64,000 bases of DNA from NCBI GenBank assembly GCA_963576565.1, contig OY755039.1, forward strand, positions 128,472,640 to 128,536,639, read 5' to 3'. This document shows positions 36,103 through 47,208 of the stretch, in pieces (positions within the stretch are counted from its first letter, which is position 1; every line of letters starts with the position of its first letter). The translations under genes and the position numbers were made by a program. The DNA comes from Aspidapion aeneum. Lineage: Eukaryota; Arthropoda; Insecta; Coleoptera; Brentidae. The notes below the pieces were generated by a model that did not search any database, was not told the origin of the DNA, and saw nothing but the letters and a program-made list of their open reading frames with translations.

Positions 36103-36871
36103 AATATAGTAGAGTAAATTTGTAGGGTATTTCAAGAACAAGCTGCAAAAAGGGTATATTTCTTTATATTTGGCATGGTGGTAGCTAACATCAAGAGCTA
36201 AATTTTCAAACGAGGATCCCTTATTTTCCGGCATCAGAATCCAAGATGGCGGCTGCCAAAGTTAAGAAAAAAAATTAATTTTCTGTTTTAAGAGAAATTA
36301 AATTAATTTTGATAAATTTACTTTAAGTGGGACCGGACCCACTTATTTCAAAAATGTAAAAAAAAAATTACATCTGTCATTTTAAAACAAAATGGCAGCT
36401 ATATTTAAAAAAAATGGTTTTTCTTCGATCATAGAGTAAGATAGCCTATGGCAGCAGAGGCACGGTCCCGGCTTACGGATCTTTTAGTTTACCTAGCCAG
36501 CGCTAGCTGCCGAATTATATTAAATTTAAAATTTTCTGGTAAATGCTCGCTCTTTGACTGTGCTTTGTTGTCCGATCTCTTGTCGTGGCTCAATCGACCC
36601 AAAAAGTACATAGATATGTGGCCTTGAAATAAAAATAAATGTGTATGAGTATATAATAGACTATATACCTACTTCGTGCTCGAGCCGCTTCACTTTTTCC
36701 CTTCCGCGAAGTCAAGAGGTCATTCTATCAATCTCAAGCAAGCGGTACACATCAATATCAGATCAATTCAGTATTTTGTTGTTGGCGTGATGCAAAATAT
36801 CGCACACGTAAAACTAAAAAGACATAACTCAAAAATTTAAAAATGTGTCCCTGCAATAAAAATACTTACAA
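36103..36871. other. Spacer, partly GC-richer, no gene recognised
   Basis: Contains one AAGATGGCGGC word (about 36242) and a more balanced stretch at 36440-36760 without a motif-bearing frame. May be host DNA. Confidence 0.4.
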
Positions 36872-37039
36872 CGTGTCTTTTTCGGTCTAGGACAACTGGG
36901 CGCCGCCAACTGGGATAAAATATGTAGATGAAAAATAAAATATATTATTTATATAAAAACATCTTTAAAAAATCCTTTACGCAATATTTTTTACAGCTTT
37001 TATTTAGCTTCAGATGTTCTGTCTAACTAACTATCTATC

Positions 37040-38280
37040 AAATCTTGTGAAGCGTTTTTGACACACGTAGTGGTCTCATGACAATACAACATTAAGAAAA
37101 AAATATCCTCCCACCCTACCCCCACCCCTTCTATAGAAAAATTTGTTTTTGACACACTTCCCGTTATCCGATTTGGATAAAATTTGGTATACACATAGTG
37201 GTCCGATGATAATACAACAATAAGAAAAAAATATCCTCCCACCCCTACCCCCACCCCCTTCTATAGAAAAATGTGTTTTTGACACACATCCCGTAATCCG
37301 ATTTGGGTGAAATTTGGTATACATATAGTGATCCGATGAGAATACAATAATAAGAAAAAATATCCTCGCACCTCTACCCCCACCCCCTTTCATAGAAAAA
37401 TGAGTTTTTGACACGCTTCCCATTATCCGGTTTGGATGAAATTTGGTATTTACATAGTGGTCGGATGACACTACAACATTAAAAAAAATATCCTCCCACA
37501 CTACCCCCACCCCTTACATAGAAAATGCGTTTTTGACACCCTTCCCATTATCCGATTTGGATGAAATTTGGTATACATATAGTGGTCCGATGACAAAACA
37601 ACATTGATAAAAAAATCCTACCACCCTACCCCCACCCCTTCTATAGAAAAATGTGTTTTTGACACACTTCCCGTTATCCGATTTGGATAAAATTTGGTAT
37701 ACACATAGTGGTCCGATGATAATACAACAATAAGAAAAAATATCCTCCCACCCCTACCCCCACCCCCTTCTATAGAAAAAATTGTTTTTGACAGACACAC
37801 ATCCCGTAATCCGATTTGGATGAAATTTGGTATACATATAGTGATCCGATGACAATACAATATTAAGGAAAAAATATCCTCCCACCTCTACCCCCACCCC
37901 CTTTCATAGAAAAATGAGTTTTTGACACACTTCCCATTATCCGGTTTGGATGAAATTTGGTATTCACATAGTGGTCCGATGACAAGACAACATTAAAAAA
38001 AATATCCTCCCACCCTACCCCCACCCCTTCCATAGAAAATGCGTTTTTGACACCCTTCCCATTATCCGATTTGGATGAAATTTGGTATACATATAGTGGT
38101 CCGATAACAATACAACAATAATGAAAAAATGTCCTCCCACCCCTACCCCCACCCCCTTCCATAAAAAATGCGTTTTTGACACACTTCACTTCAAATGACT
38201 TTTATAAAATTTGGTATATGCATAAAGGTCCGATGGCAATACAGCCCAAACAAAAAATATATTTCTAACTCTACCCTCAC
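37040..38280 (-). repeat. 120-bp tandem array, left arm (about ten units)
   Basis: Each unit carries TTTTTGACACAC, TTATCCGATTTGGATGAAAT, TTTGGTATACA, TAGTGGTCCGATGA and TCCTCCCACC plus ACCCCCACCCC. Spacing is about 120-130 bp. The long frames rich in GGGGRGGRIFF are a consequence of the repeat, not a protein. Confidence 0.9.
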
Positions 38281-39009
38281 CCTCTCCTTCCCCCAATAGA
38301 AAAATGAGTTTCCAAATAACTCACGATCAGCGATTTCATTATAATCTAGAATAAACTCTATTTATTTACTTCTGCATTTTTCTGCTAGATTGATTCTTGC
38401 AAATAGTGATATTTAATTGATACGGATATCTTATCGTAATAACATCATCAAAATTTCAATTTCTTTTACTAATTTATTTGAAATTTGTTTTTGTTAAGTA
38501 AAGTTAAATCCATTAAGTCGACTGTTGAATCTTGGTAGTTGTCGTGTTTGGTGACCTGGTAATACTACAATTTACGTTTTTTATTACAACAATGGCGGAT
38601 CCAAAAATCAAAATGGCGGATCCAAAATGGCGGATTTTCTTATTTACCAACCGATTTGTCTCAAACTTGAAATATTACATTGCTTGAGGACATTTAACAC
38701 AATTTTTAACTCAAACTTTAAAAAAACAAAATGGCGGATCCAAAATGGCGGACTTTTTTATTTATTAATCATTGTTTTTGAAATTATACGAAAATGTTTT
38801 ATGAGACAGAATATTGCATTTTTTTAAGAACAATAAGTTGGTAATTTAAAAAAAAAATTATACAAAGCTTTTAAAAAAATAGTAGGTAGGTACCATGTTT
38901 TTTAAAAATTATTAAGATTCAAAAGTATTTCGTTAGTTCAGAAATGACAAAAATTAAATTTTTTATAAACGTAAAGTTTAGTACTCGTGAATGAAGAAAA
39001 CAAAAATTG

Positions 39010-39199
39010 TTCGTGGCTAAGCGGGTGTAGAAATATTTTGTTTCTCTTGTCTTTTTCCGTAGGCAGCTCGAAAGCTGTCCACTTACGGAGGTCCAAGATC
39101 ACATCATTAGGTCGTGGACCCCTGTCGGTTTACAGCTTTCGAGTTGCCCACGGAAAATACAAGAGAAACAAAATCTTTTTATACCCGCTTATCCACGAA
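39010..39199. mobile_element. MITE with TTCGTGGCTAAGCGGG ends
   Basis: The left arm TTCGTGGCTAAGCGGGT, ATTTTGTTTCTCTTGT, CAGCTCGAAAGCTGT is matched inverted on the right (CCCGCTTATCCACGAA end). The arms are about 75 bp and the spacer short. It sits near the centre of the 36883-42098 palindrome. Confidence 0.8.
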
Positions 39200-39239
39200 T
39201 TTATTTAAAAAAATTTTTACCTACTCTGTAGATCTTTTT

Positions 39240-39860
39240 AAATCTAAATCACCATATGTATACCAAATTTCATCCAAATCGGAAAACGCGATGTGTGTCA
39301 AAAACAAATTTTTCTATGGAAGGGGGTGGGGGTAGGGGTGGGAGGATATTTTTTTCTTATTGCATTATCATCGGACCACTATGTGTATACCAAAGTTTAT
39401 CCAAATCGGATAACGGGAAGTGTGTCAAAAACACATTTTTCTATAAAAGGGGTGGGGGTAGGGGTGGTAGGATATTTTTTTCTTAATGTTGTATTGTCAT
39501 GGGACCACTACGTGTGTACCAAATTTCATCCAAATCGGATAATGGGAATTGTATCAAAAACTCATTTTTCTATGAAAGAGGGTGGGGATAGAGGTGGGAG
39601 GATATTTTTTTCTTAATATTGTATTGTCATCGGATCACTATATGTATACCAAATTTCATCCAAATCGGATAATGGGAAGTGTGTCAAAAACTCATTTTTC
39701 TATGAAAGGGGGTGGGGGTAGAGGTGGGAGGATATATTTTTTTTAATATTGTATTGTCATCGGATCACTATATGTATACCAAATTTCATCCAAATCGGAT
39801 AATGGGAAGGGTGTCAAAAACGCATTTTCTATGGAAGGGGTGGTGGTAGAGGTGGGAGGA
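39240..39860 (+). repeat. 120-bp tandem array, right arm part 1 (about five units)
   Basis: Same unit as 37040-38280 in the opposite orientation (ATACCAAATTTCATCCAAAT, CGGATAATGGGAAG, GGTGGGGGTAG). The array stops abruptly at a hairpin-capped insertion. Confidence 0.9.
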
Positions 39861-39867
39861 TATTTTT

Positions 39868-40000
39868 AGCTCACACTACTACTATAAGTAGTGTGAGCTA
39901 TGGTGATCCTAATTTTTTCGAGAAAAAAAAAGTTCCTCCGATTTCAAAAATTTTTATATATCTTTGCGTTTCAGATGATTTTGAAACTTTTTTGTTTTGC

Positions 40001-40035
<35 letters not shown>

Positions 40036-40594
40036 ATGTCTGTCTGTAACGACCAACCAGCATAACTCAAAAACCACTTGTCCGATTTTAATGAAATTTG
40101 GTACCTAAGTTGGGTCTTGGGCCGTGATGGTCCCATTTAAAAATGAACAAAATCCACCGAACGGAAGCCAAATAAAAGGGTGGGGGTAGATTCCAAAAAT
40201 TAGTGTTTATGTGAAAATATGGCGTGTGTGATATCAAACGAAAGGTAATTAAGTCTGGAGTTAAAAAAAATGAATTTTAGTTTATTTTTAAAAAAGGGTG
40301 GGGGTAGATGTCAAAAATTAGGGTTTAAGTGAAAATATGGCGTGTGTGATATCAAACGAAAGGTAATTGAGTCTGGAGTTAAACAAAATACATTTTAGCT
40401 TTTTTCAAAAGGGTGGGGGGTAGATTTAAAAAAATGAGTTTAAGTCAAAACATGGCTTGTGTGGTATCAAACGAAAGGTAATTGAGTCTGGAGTTCAATA
40501 AAATATATTTCAGTTCTTGATTATATTAGCTCACACTATAACTATAGTACCTAGTGTGAGCTTAGGTGCCCATAGATTGGCAGAGTATTTCTAA
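39868..40594 (+). mobile_element. Hairpin-capped repeat, copy B
   Basis: About 95% like copy A by eye: left hairpin AGCTCACACTACTAC/GTAGTGTGAGCT, TCTG run (40000-40047), three repeats with ATATCAAACGAAAGGTAATT, right hairpin with TAGTGTGAGCTTAGGTGCCC and CAGAGTATTTCTAA. It interrupts a 120-bp unit between GGAGGATATTTTT and the rest of the unit. Confidence 0.85.
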
Positions 40595-40713
40595 TATCTG
40601 TTTACGTGACATTACTTTTAGCATAAGTACCAAATAATTTTTATAAGTTGACAGACTGTGTTTAAATAGGTTGAATTTAATTTAAGTTTTAATATATTTA
40701 ATTGTGATTTATT

Positions 40714-41466
40714 AGCTCACACATATACTATACTATAGTAGTGTGAGCTATGGTGATCCTAATTTTTTCGAGAAAAAAAAAGTTGCTCCGATTTCAAAAT
40801 TTTTTATATATCTTTGCGTTTCAGATGATTTTGAAACTTTTTTGTTGCGCCGTCTGTCTGTCTGTCTGTCTGTCGGTCTGTCTGTATGTCTGTCTGTCTG
40901 TATGTCTGTAACGACCAACGCGCATAACTCAAAAACCGCTTGGCCGATTTTAATGAAATTTGGTACCTAGGCTGGGTCGCGGGTCGAGATGGTCCCATTT
41001 AAAAATTAACAAAATCCACCGAACAGAAACCAAATAAAAGGGTGGGGGTAGATTTCAAAAATTAGAGTTTATGTGAAAATATGGCGTGTGTGATATCAAA
41101 CGAAAGGTAATTGAGTCTGCAGTTAAACAAAATACATTTTAATTTATTTTAAAAAAAGGGTGGGGGTATATTTTAAAAATTAGAGTTTAAGTGAAAATAT
41201 GACGTGTGTGATATCAAACGAAAGGTAATTGAGTCCGGAGTTTAACAAAATACATTTTAGTTTTTGGTTTTTTGAAGGGTGGGGGTAGATTTCAAAAATT
41301 TGAGTTTAAGTCAAAACATGGCTTGTGTGGTATCAAACAAAAGGTAATTTAGTCTGGAGTTAAATAAAATATATTTCAGTTTTTAGTTATATTAGCTTAC
41401 ACGTACACTATAACTATAGTACCTAGTGTGAGCTTAGGGGCCCATATATTGGCAGAGTATTTTTAA
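40714..41466 (+). mobile_element. Hairpin-capped repeat, copy C
   Basis: Same architecture as copies A and B, with more diverged repeats and a longer left hairpin stem (AGCTCACACATATACTATAC). It lies 120 bp after copy B in the same orientation, and the 120-bp array resumes directly after its CAGAGTATTTTTAA end. Confidence 0.85.
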
Positions 41467-41830
41467 TGTATTGTCATCGGACCACTATGTGAATACCAAA
41501 TTTCATCCAAATCGGATAATGGGAAGTGTGTCAAAAACATTTTTGTATGAAAGGGGGTGGGGGTAGGGGTGGGAGGATATTTTTTTCTTAATATTATATT
41601 GTCATCGGATCACTCACTATATATATACCAAATTTCATCTAAATCGGATAACGGGATGTGTATCAAAAACAAATTTTTCTATGGAAGGGGGTGGGGGTAG
41701 GGGTGGGAGGATATTTTTTTCTTATTATTGTATTCTCATCGGATCACTATATGTATACCAAATTTTATCCAAATCGGATAACGGGAAGTGTGTCAAAAAC
41801 GCTTCACAAGATTTGATAGATAGTTAGTTA
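41467..41830 (+). repeat. 120-bp tandem array, right arm part 2 (about three units)
   Basis: Continuation of the 39240-39860 array after the two insertions, ending in GCTTCACAAGATTTGATAGA, the complement of the left arm start. Confidence 0.9.
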
Positions 41831-41956
41831 GACAGAACATCTGAAGCTAAATATAAAAGCTTGTAAAAAATTGCGTAAGGGATTTTTTAAAGATGTTATT
41901 ATATAAATAATATATTTTATTTTTCATCCACACATTTTATCAAAAAAAAAAATTTT

Positions 41957-42090
41957 AGTCCGGCGCCGAGTTGGCCGGCGCCCAGTTGGCGGCGCCGAGT
42001 TGGCCCGGCGCCGAGTTGGTCCGGCGCCCAGTTGGCGGCGCCGAGTTGGCGGCGCCCAGTTGGCGGCGCCGAGTTGGCGGCGCCCAGTTG
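41957..42090. repeat. GC-rich array of about 14-bp units
   Basis: About nine head-to-tail copies alternate GGCGCCGAGTTGGC and GGCGCCCAGTTGGC, with small GC insertions. The left end of the palindrome (36890-36925) has only two such units, so the array expanded at the right end. GGCGCC makes each unit partly self-complementary. Confidence 0.9.
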
Positions 42091-42285
42091 TCCCATTCCG
42101 TGTCTTTTTAGCTCATATTTTAACTTTGTGCTTATAAACAAAAGTTTTCCATAATTTCCCGAAAAATTGTAAACAAAGTAAATTTTGGTGATCTTTAGTT
42201 AAAAAGCACGTTTGAATGCATTTTTGCTACATAAACTCATTTTCAAAACTTTTGAGTTGCGTCTCTTTAGATTTAAGGGTGCGAT

Positions 42286-42432
42286 ATGGATAATATTAAA
42301 TATTCCGGAAACAAATGTATGTATTTTAATTGTGGAAAGTCTAAATATGGTTGTTCTGCTGGTGTGAGGCAATTTACATTTCCCAGAAATGTGGAGCTGT
42401 GCAAGAAGTGGATAAGAAATTGTGGTAAATAA
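42286..42432 (+). CDS. THAP zinc-finger domain, probable first exon
   Basis: A 48-codon frame starting at ATG contains CMYFNCGKSKYGCSAG, then QFTFPRNVELCKKWIRNCG. This is the N-terminal half of a THAP domain: the first Cys pair (C-x4-C), the F-x-FP motif and the conserved tryptophan in KKW. The full domain is about 90 residues, with the last Cys-His pair further on. Here the frame runs into TGTG|GTAAAT, a plausible splice donor, and the stop (42430-42432) lies just inside it, so the rest should be in a later exon, which I could not find. THAP domains bind DNA and occur in host regulators and in P-element-type transposases. Given the surroundings, a transposon origin is likely but unproven. 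It begins 177 bp after the foldback element's outer repeat. Confidence 0.7.
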   Translation: MDNIKYSGNKCMYFNCGKSKYGCSAGVRQFTFPRNVELCKKWIRNCGK

Positions 42433-43276
42433 GAGAGTCCTTAATACCTTAAGTATTTTGACCTTACTAGCCCGCACAGCAATGGCTAATAAAGGTATTG
42501 TTTTCGACGAAAAAAAATTTTTTGTGATAAAGCCGAAAATGTGTTATTTGGGTGTATTTTGACCTATCCTATTAATATCGTCGTGATGTCTGTCTATGTG
42601 TGTGTCTGTCCGTAACACGATAGCTCCTAAACCGCTGAACCGGTTTTCATAAAATTTTAAGGTAAAATCGTATTCGACACTCTAACGAGCTGATTAGTTT
42701 TTCAAAATCCAATAACGCTAATGACAGTTTTTTGACAATTAAAATTTTTAAAGGAGCATCGCATCAATATGCGGTTTTCAGAATAAAGTAGACTAGATTA
42801 TGCTCAATAAAAAAAACTATGTAGGAGCATTACAAAAAAGTGCATTCAAAGCTAATTATCATAGCTTCACTTGTGCTAATAGGCTAGCTAGGAAGGTATC
42901 AGATCCGTCATGGATCGATTTATTTATTTTAATCAAACAAAAATAAAACTAAATAACTACTCTTTTGCAAATGTCAGGCATTTGTAAAAAATCGAGTGGT
43001 GGGTCGGTATTTCCTTTTGGTGTACAGGTTAGGGTAAATACCAGGAAATACTTGGGGAGTTCTGGGAAATATACTAGGAAATACCGGGAGGTGCTTGGGA
43101 AATACTAGAAAATACCATTGAAATTGGAGGAAATACTGTAAGTATTATACCGTAGGTATTTCCCTTTGGTGTACAAAAATCGGCGATCGACCCACCCCTT
43201 GCAAAAAACCTAAATTTGAGAAATACATTAAGCATTGAAAAAATATATTGTGGGAGGTTGTTAGTCCTTACAACTT
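42433..43276. other. Downstream of THAP exon; no further exon recognised
   Basis: AT-rich with a CCGGTTTTCATAAAATTTT word (about 42642) related to the recurring core motif, and a small direct repeat around GGTATTTCCTTTTGGTGTAC / GGTATTTCCCTTTGGTGTAC (about 43007 and 43156). Confidence 0.4.
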
Positions 43277-43280
43277 TATA

Positions 43281-43942
43281 CAGGGTGTCTCATAACTTAG
43301 GGGCCATAGTGCAGCAGGTGATAGAGGAGGTTATTTCCAAGAAAAAAGTTTATATAACATAAGGGTCACACATCTGTTTTTAAGATATAGGATTTTTAAA
43401 ATTTGTCACAGCCATTGGGATTCAAAAATGTGGTATTTCTTTTTTTGATACAAAAACAAGTTGAGATTGAGATACAGGCTGTCAAAATAACCACATAAAA
43501 AAATAATAATTTTTTGAAAAAATTAATTTTTGCTTACTTATTCTTTTAAAAAATATTAATAATATTTTATTATTATGTCTCGCTAGAGACTTGTAGTTAT
43601 TAACAAAAAATATTTTAAAAAAATTGCGTTTATTATTTTATTCATAAAAGTTTATACCAAAAAATAGTTTTTTCTAAAAAAAATTTACCGACTAATTTTG
43701 TTAAAAATAATTTGTATTTCAACTTATTGCTCTTGTTCTAATACACGACTTTACCCAATTTCATATTTTTACAGCGTTTTTTAAAAAGTTATTATCAAAA
43801 AAGTTTAAAAAATCGCCATCTTTGATGCTCTGTATCTCGACAAAGAAAGTGTTTTGACCCATGCATCATAGAAACTTTTTTATCAGGCATGATCTCCTCT
43901 ATCACCTGTTGGCCTATGGCCCCTAAGTTATGGGACACCCTG
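43281..43942. mobile_element. MITE with CAGGGTGTCTCATAACTTAG ends
   Basis: The left arm CAGGGTGTCTCATAACTTAG then GGGCCATA, GGTGATAGAGGAG is matched inverted by CTCCTCTATCACCTGTTGG, TATGGCCCCTAAGTTATGGG and ACACCCTG. TATA flanks both sides (43277-43280 and 43943-43946). It landed on the very first bases of the 43945-51199 element, so one TATA copy overlaps that element's terminus. Non-coding. Confidence 0.85.
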
Positions 43943-44532
43943 TATAGTTCAGGCCCTACGGGGTGCGATACTGCGTTTAATGATAGAAGCAACACATTTG
44001 GTATGGATAGACTCGCCCAAACATTTTACGAAAGGGAACCCCCCCAACCCTGGCAGGGGGGTGGTTCCCCCCTTAAAAGTGCTTTTTGACGGTTTTTGCT
44101 AATAACTCGAAAACGGTCAACTTTTCTAAAATTATTCTAAATATTATTTTGCAAGCGGATAAAATTTCCTTTTTGACCATGTAGGTACCTTCGTACCCTC
44201 TAAAGGCAGTGGTGCACGTTCTATAGACCTACGAAAAAAAGGAAAAATGTTTATATGTTTTTTTAAATTTTTCTTGTCGCATTTTGTATCCTTAACACAT
44301 TGTTTTTTTCAAAAAAATATTTTTGTTCAAAAACCCATTGTATACAAATATTTAATAAGTTAGATATAACTTTTGAAAGTAGCCGCTTTAAAACAAAAAT
44401 GTTGAACATTAATTTTTGTAATTAAGTAAACAATACTCAAGGTGAGTAAAGAAATATTTTTGATTAGTATTAACTTAAAACTTAATTTTTCAAGTTAAAT
44501 TCATTTAAATTGGGGCGAGGGGGCATTCCTCC

Positions 44533-47116
44533 TAGTTCAGGCAAGATTCGGGCAAATCCACTTTCTAGAAGCATTTTATATTACTTTTTAGCAAATGGCC
44601 AATTCCCCCAATTTTGACCCCGCTGAATCCGAATATCCCTGTTGCCAACTCGAAATATTGACAGGGGCTGAGATATTCAAGATGGCGGCGAAAATGGCGG
44701 TGGAATTTTAAATTGCCGCTGGAAAGCCCAAATTGTCACAGGTGTACATTCAAAACATATATTTGTATAATTAAAAAATAATAACATATTATTTTTTTAA
44801 ATGGCTGCAAAAACCTCTAAAAAACCCCCCCAGACCCCCCAAAATCTGAAAGTTTGAGGTTTTTTCAAATTTTCTTAAAAACTAAGCTTCTAAGAGAAAA
44901 ATGTAAAATATACTTTATTGTGGACAATAAAATTCCCGTGTCAACATGGTATAACTTAATAAAGTTAGACTAATAACAAGCTCTCCAGCGGCGTCTGTTA
45001 ATTGAAGTAATTAAAAAAAGTTGAAAAAATATCTGTTTTTTTCCAAGATTTATTTAATTTTTTAAAAAAACTTATATCTACAGAAAACCGTGTAATACAT
45101 TTTGGTATACTCAATAAAATTTCCTTCAAAATGACGTATAACATGATTAAATCGGTTTTATAAATAAAACTTCAGGGGCATCCGTAAATTAAATTAATTT
45201 TGAAAAAACAGAAAATAAACCATTTTTGTTACAAGTTTTATCTAATTTTCTCAAAAACTAAGATTAACATGAAAAAACTTGTTCTACACTTTTTTGTAGA
45301 CAGGGAAATTCCCTTTTTAAAAATGTGAAACTTGGTGGGGTTTGACTTATAGCAAACTCTCCAGCGACGTCCGTCAATGGGGATGATTTCAACAAATCAT
45401 TAAAAAAACATGTTTTTCATACGTTTTATTCAGTTTTCTTAAAAACCAAGGTCTTTATCAAAAAATGTGTTTTATACTTCGTCATAGCCAATAAATTTCT
45501 TTCAAACGATGTATAACAAAGTGGAAGTTATTTTATATTTACCGCTCCAGTGGTGTTCTTAATTTAAAGAAATTATTTAAGATCAATCCAAACTAATCAA
45601 TTTTGTGTCTTATTAGGTTTTCGGTGGATAATAAAGAGCCGCGGATAAAAGGTCGAAAGTACAAAAGGTCGAAAGTACAAAAGGTCGAAAATACAAAAGG
45701 TCAAAAGTACAAAAGGTCGAAGTACAAAAGATCAAAAAACAAAAGGTCGAAAGTTCAAAAGGTTGAAAGTACAAAAGGTCGAAAGTACAAAAGATCGAAA
45801 GTACAAAAGATCGAAAGTACGGCCGCGGGTCCACATCGACTGGACAGGTCAATTCGACTTGATACGGTAAACTTGTATTTTTAATATTTTGTTTTGTCGA
45901 TTTTTTTTCGACCTTTTGTACTTTCGACCTTTTATGGCTTCGGCGGCGGGCCCGATAATAAAATGTCCTTTTAAACAGTGTGTCACAAAATGTAAACCCA
46001 TAGTATAGAAAACTCTCCAGGGGCGTCCGTAAATTGCAAAAATGTCTAAAAAATATTATTTTTGTTACGGGTTTCATTCAATTTCCATCAAAATCTCAAT
46101 TTCAATTTCAATTTCAATGAGTACCTAATTATGATTATGTCCCCCCCCCCCCAAACCGTTGCATAAGATTCACCACTTTATTTTTAGTTCCATATGCTTA
46201 AAAAAATATCCAAAAACACCTGTGTCAAAGTTACTACTGTTACTTTCTGCACAAAAATATTGCTTAGGGGGGGGGGGGGTGGCATGGCCCCTATGCCCCC
46301 TCCCCTTATAACCACCGCTGTTTTTTGCTTTAAAGAACTTTTTTAGATAAATCAAAATATCTAATCTAATCAAAAAACAGTTTATTTTAATTTGGAAACA
46401 TTTTATTTTAGTAGGTATAAATTACGAACCTTTTTGAAGTATTTATCATAACATTAACCTCACTTTGTAATACATCATTTAAAAAGAAATTGTCTTATCC
46501 TCAATAAAGAATAAAGGCACATTCTTTTCTAAAAATCTTAGTTAGAAAAGATATTTAAATATGCAAGAGAAACTGATTATTTCAGTTATTTTTGAAACTA
46601 AGTTTATATTAGTACGCCCCTGAAGCCTTAAATATGGCAACAACCCGACATTTTAATAAAGTTTTTAAAAGAAAATGTTATGTTCTACAATAAAGTATAC
46701 TACATATTTCTTCCTAAAAAGTGTAGTTTTTGAGAAAATTTTGAAAAACCTATAATAAACATGTTTTTTCTAAATAATCTCAATTTACGTACGCCACTGA
46801 AGAGCTAGTTGCTTTTCCTAACCTTATTGACCAATACATCGTAGGAAAGGGTATTTTATTCTCCACAAAAAACTGTTCTTTGCAATTTTTGATAAAAAAA
46901 AAAGTTTTCGAGAAAATTGCATAAAACTGAAAAAAAAACAGGTTTTTGGGGGTTTGGGGGGGATTTTCTCCGTCTCTGTCGATTTTTCGAGTTAACAACA
47001 GAGATATTCGGATTCAGCGGGGTCAAATTAGGGGGAAATGGTCTGTTGCCAAAAAGTAATATGATTCGCTTCTAGACAGAAAACGGAAAGCCTTTTAAAA
47101 TAATATGCTGTGACTA
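44533..47116 (+). mobile_element. 2.6 kb DNA element inserted in the foldback arm
   Basis: Copy of the 26125-28149 element, longer because of an expanded minisatellite and a retained inner inverted repeat. Near the left end GCAAATGGCCAATTCCCCC, CCCCGCTGAATCCGAATAT pairs with ATATTCGGATTCAGCGGGG, GGGGGAAATGG near 47000-47035. The outermost ends TAGTTCAG and TAGTCACAG (inverted) are only partly alike. Flanks TTCCTCC and ATCCTCT may be a decayed target duplication. Frames within it come from the minisatellite and carry no known domain. Confidence 0.8.
45646..45822 (+). repeat. 16-bp minisatellite AAAAGGTCGAAAGTAC
   Basis: Eleven units, most 16 bp, differ by single bases. Because 16 is not a multiple of 3, the frame through them repeats every 48 bp, giving the lysine-rich pattern KGRKYKRSKVQKVEST. 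Two inverted units (GTACTTTCGACCTTTT) follow at about 45905-45935. The sister element has only about five units. Confidence 0.95.
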
Positions 47117-47208
47117 TCCTCTCGCCCACCTCAAAAGTGATCTTTTACACAATATTTCTAATTATTTGAAAACTTTTAACTTGGTCAAAAACAACTAAGT
47201 AATAGTTA

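Larger units (their letters stand above)
36883..42098. mobile_element. Foldback-like palindromic element, 5.2 kb
   Basis: The outer ends carry GGACAACTGGGCGCCGCC (left) and its complement (right). They are flanked by the identical 11-bp direct repeat CGTGTCTTTTT (36872-36882 and 42099-42109). Next inward, ACATCTTTAAAAAATCC, TTTAGCTTCAGATGTTCTGT and ATCTATCAAATCTTGTGAAG pair with their complements at 41800-41900. The arms then consist of 120-bp tandem units in opposite orientations. The right arm was split by two hairpin-capped repeats (39868-41466). Long arms of tandem repeats and a 9-11 bp duplication recall Foldback/Mutator-like elements. Confidence 0.7.

Noticed and set aside
37076..38189. 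Long glycine-rich minus-strand frames over the 120-bp array
   Set aside because: The frames repeat with the DNA unit, shift between frames at unit-length changes and show no domain; they are by-products of a tandem repeat.
45603..46077. Lysine-rich plus-strand frame and 154-codon minus-strand frame
   Set aside because: Both are translations of a 16-bp minisatellite and its flanks; no start context, no domain, and unit count differs in the sister copy.
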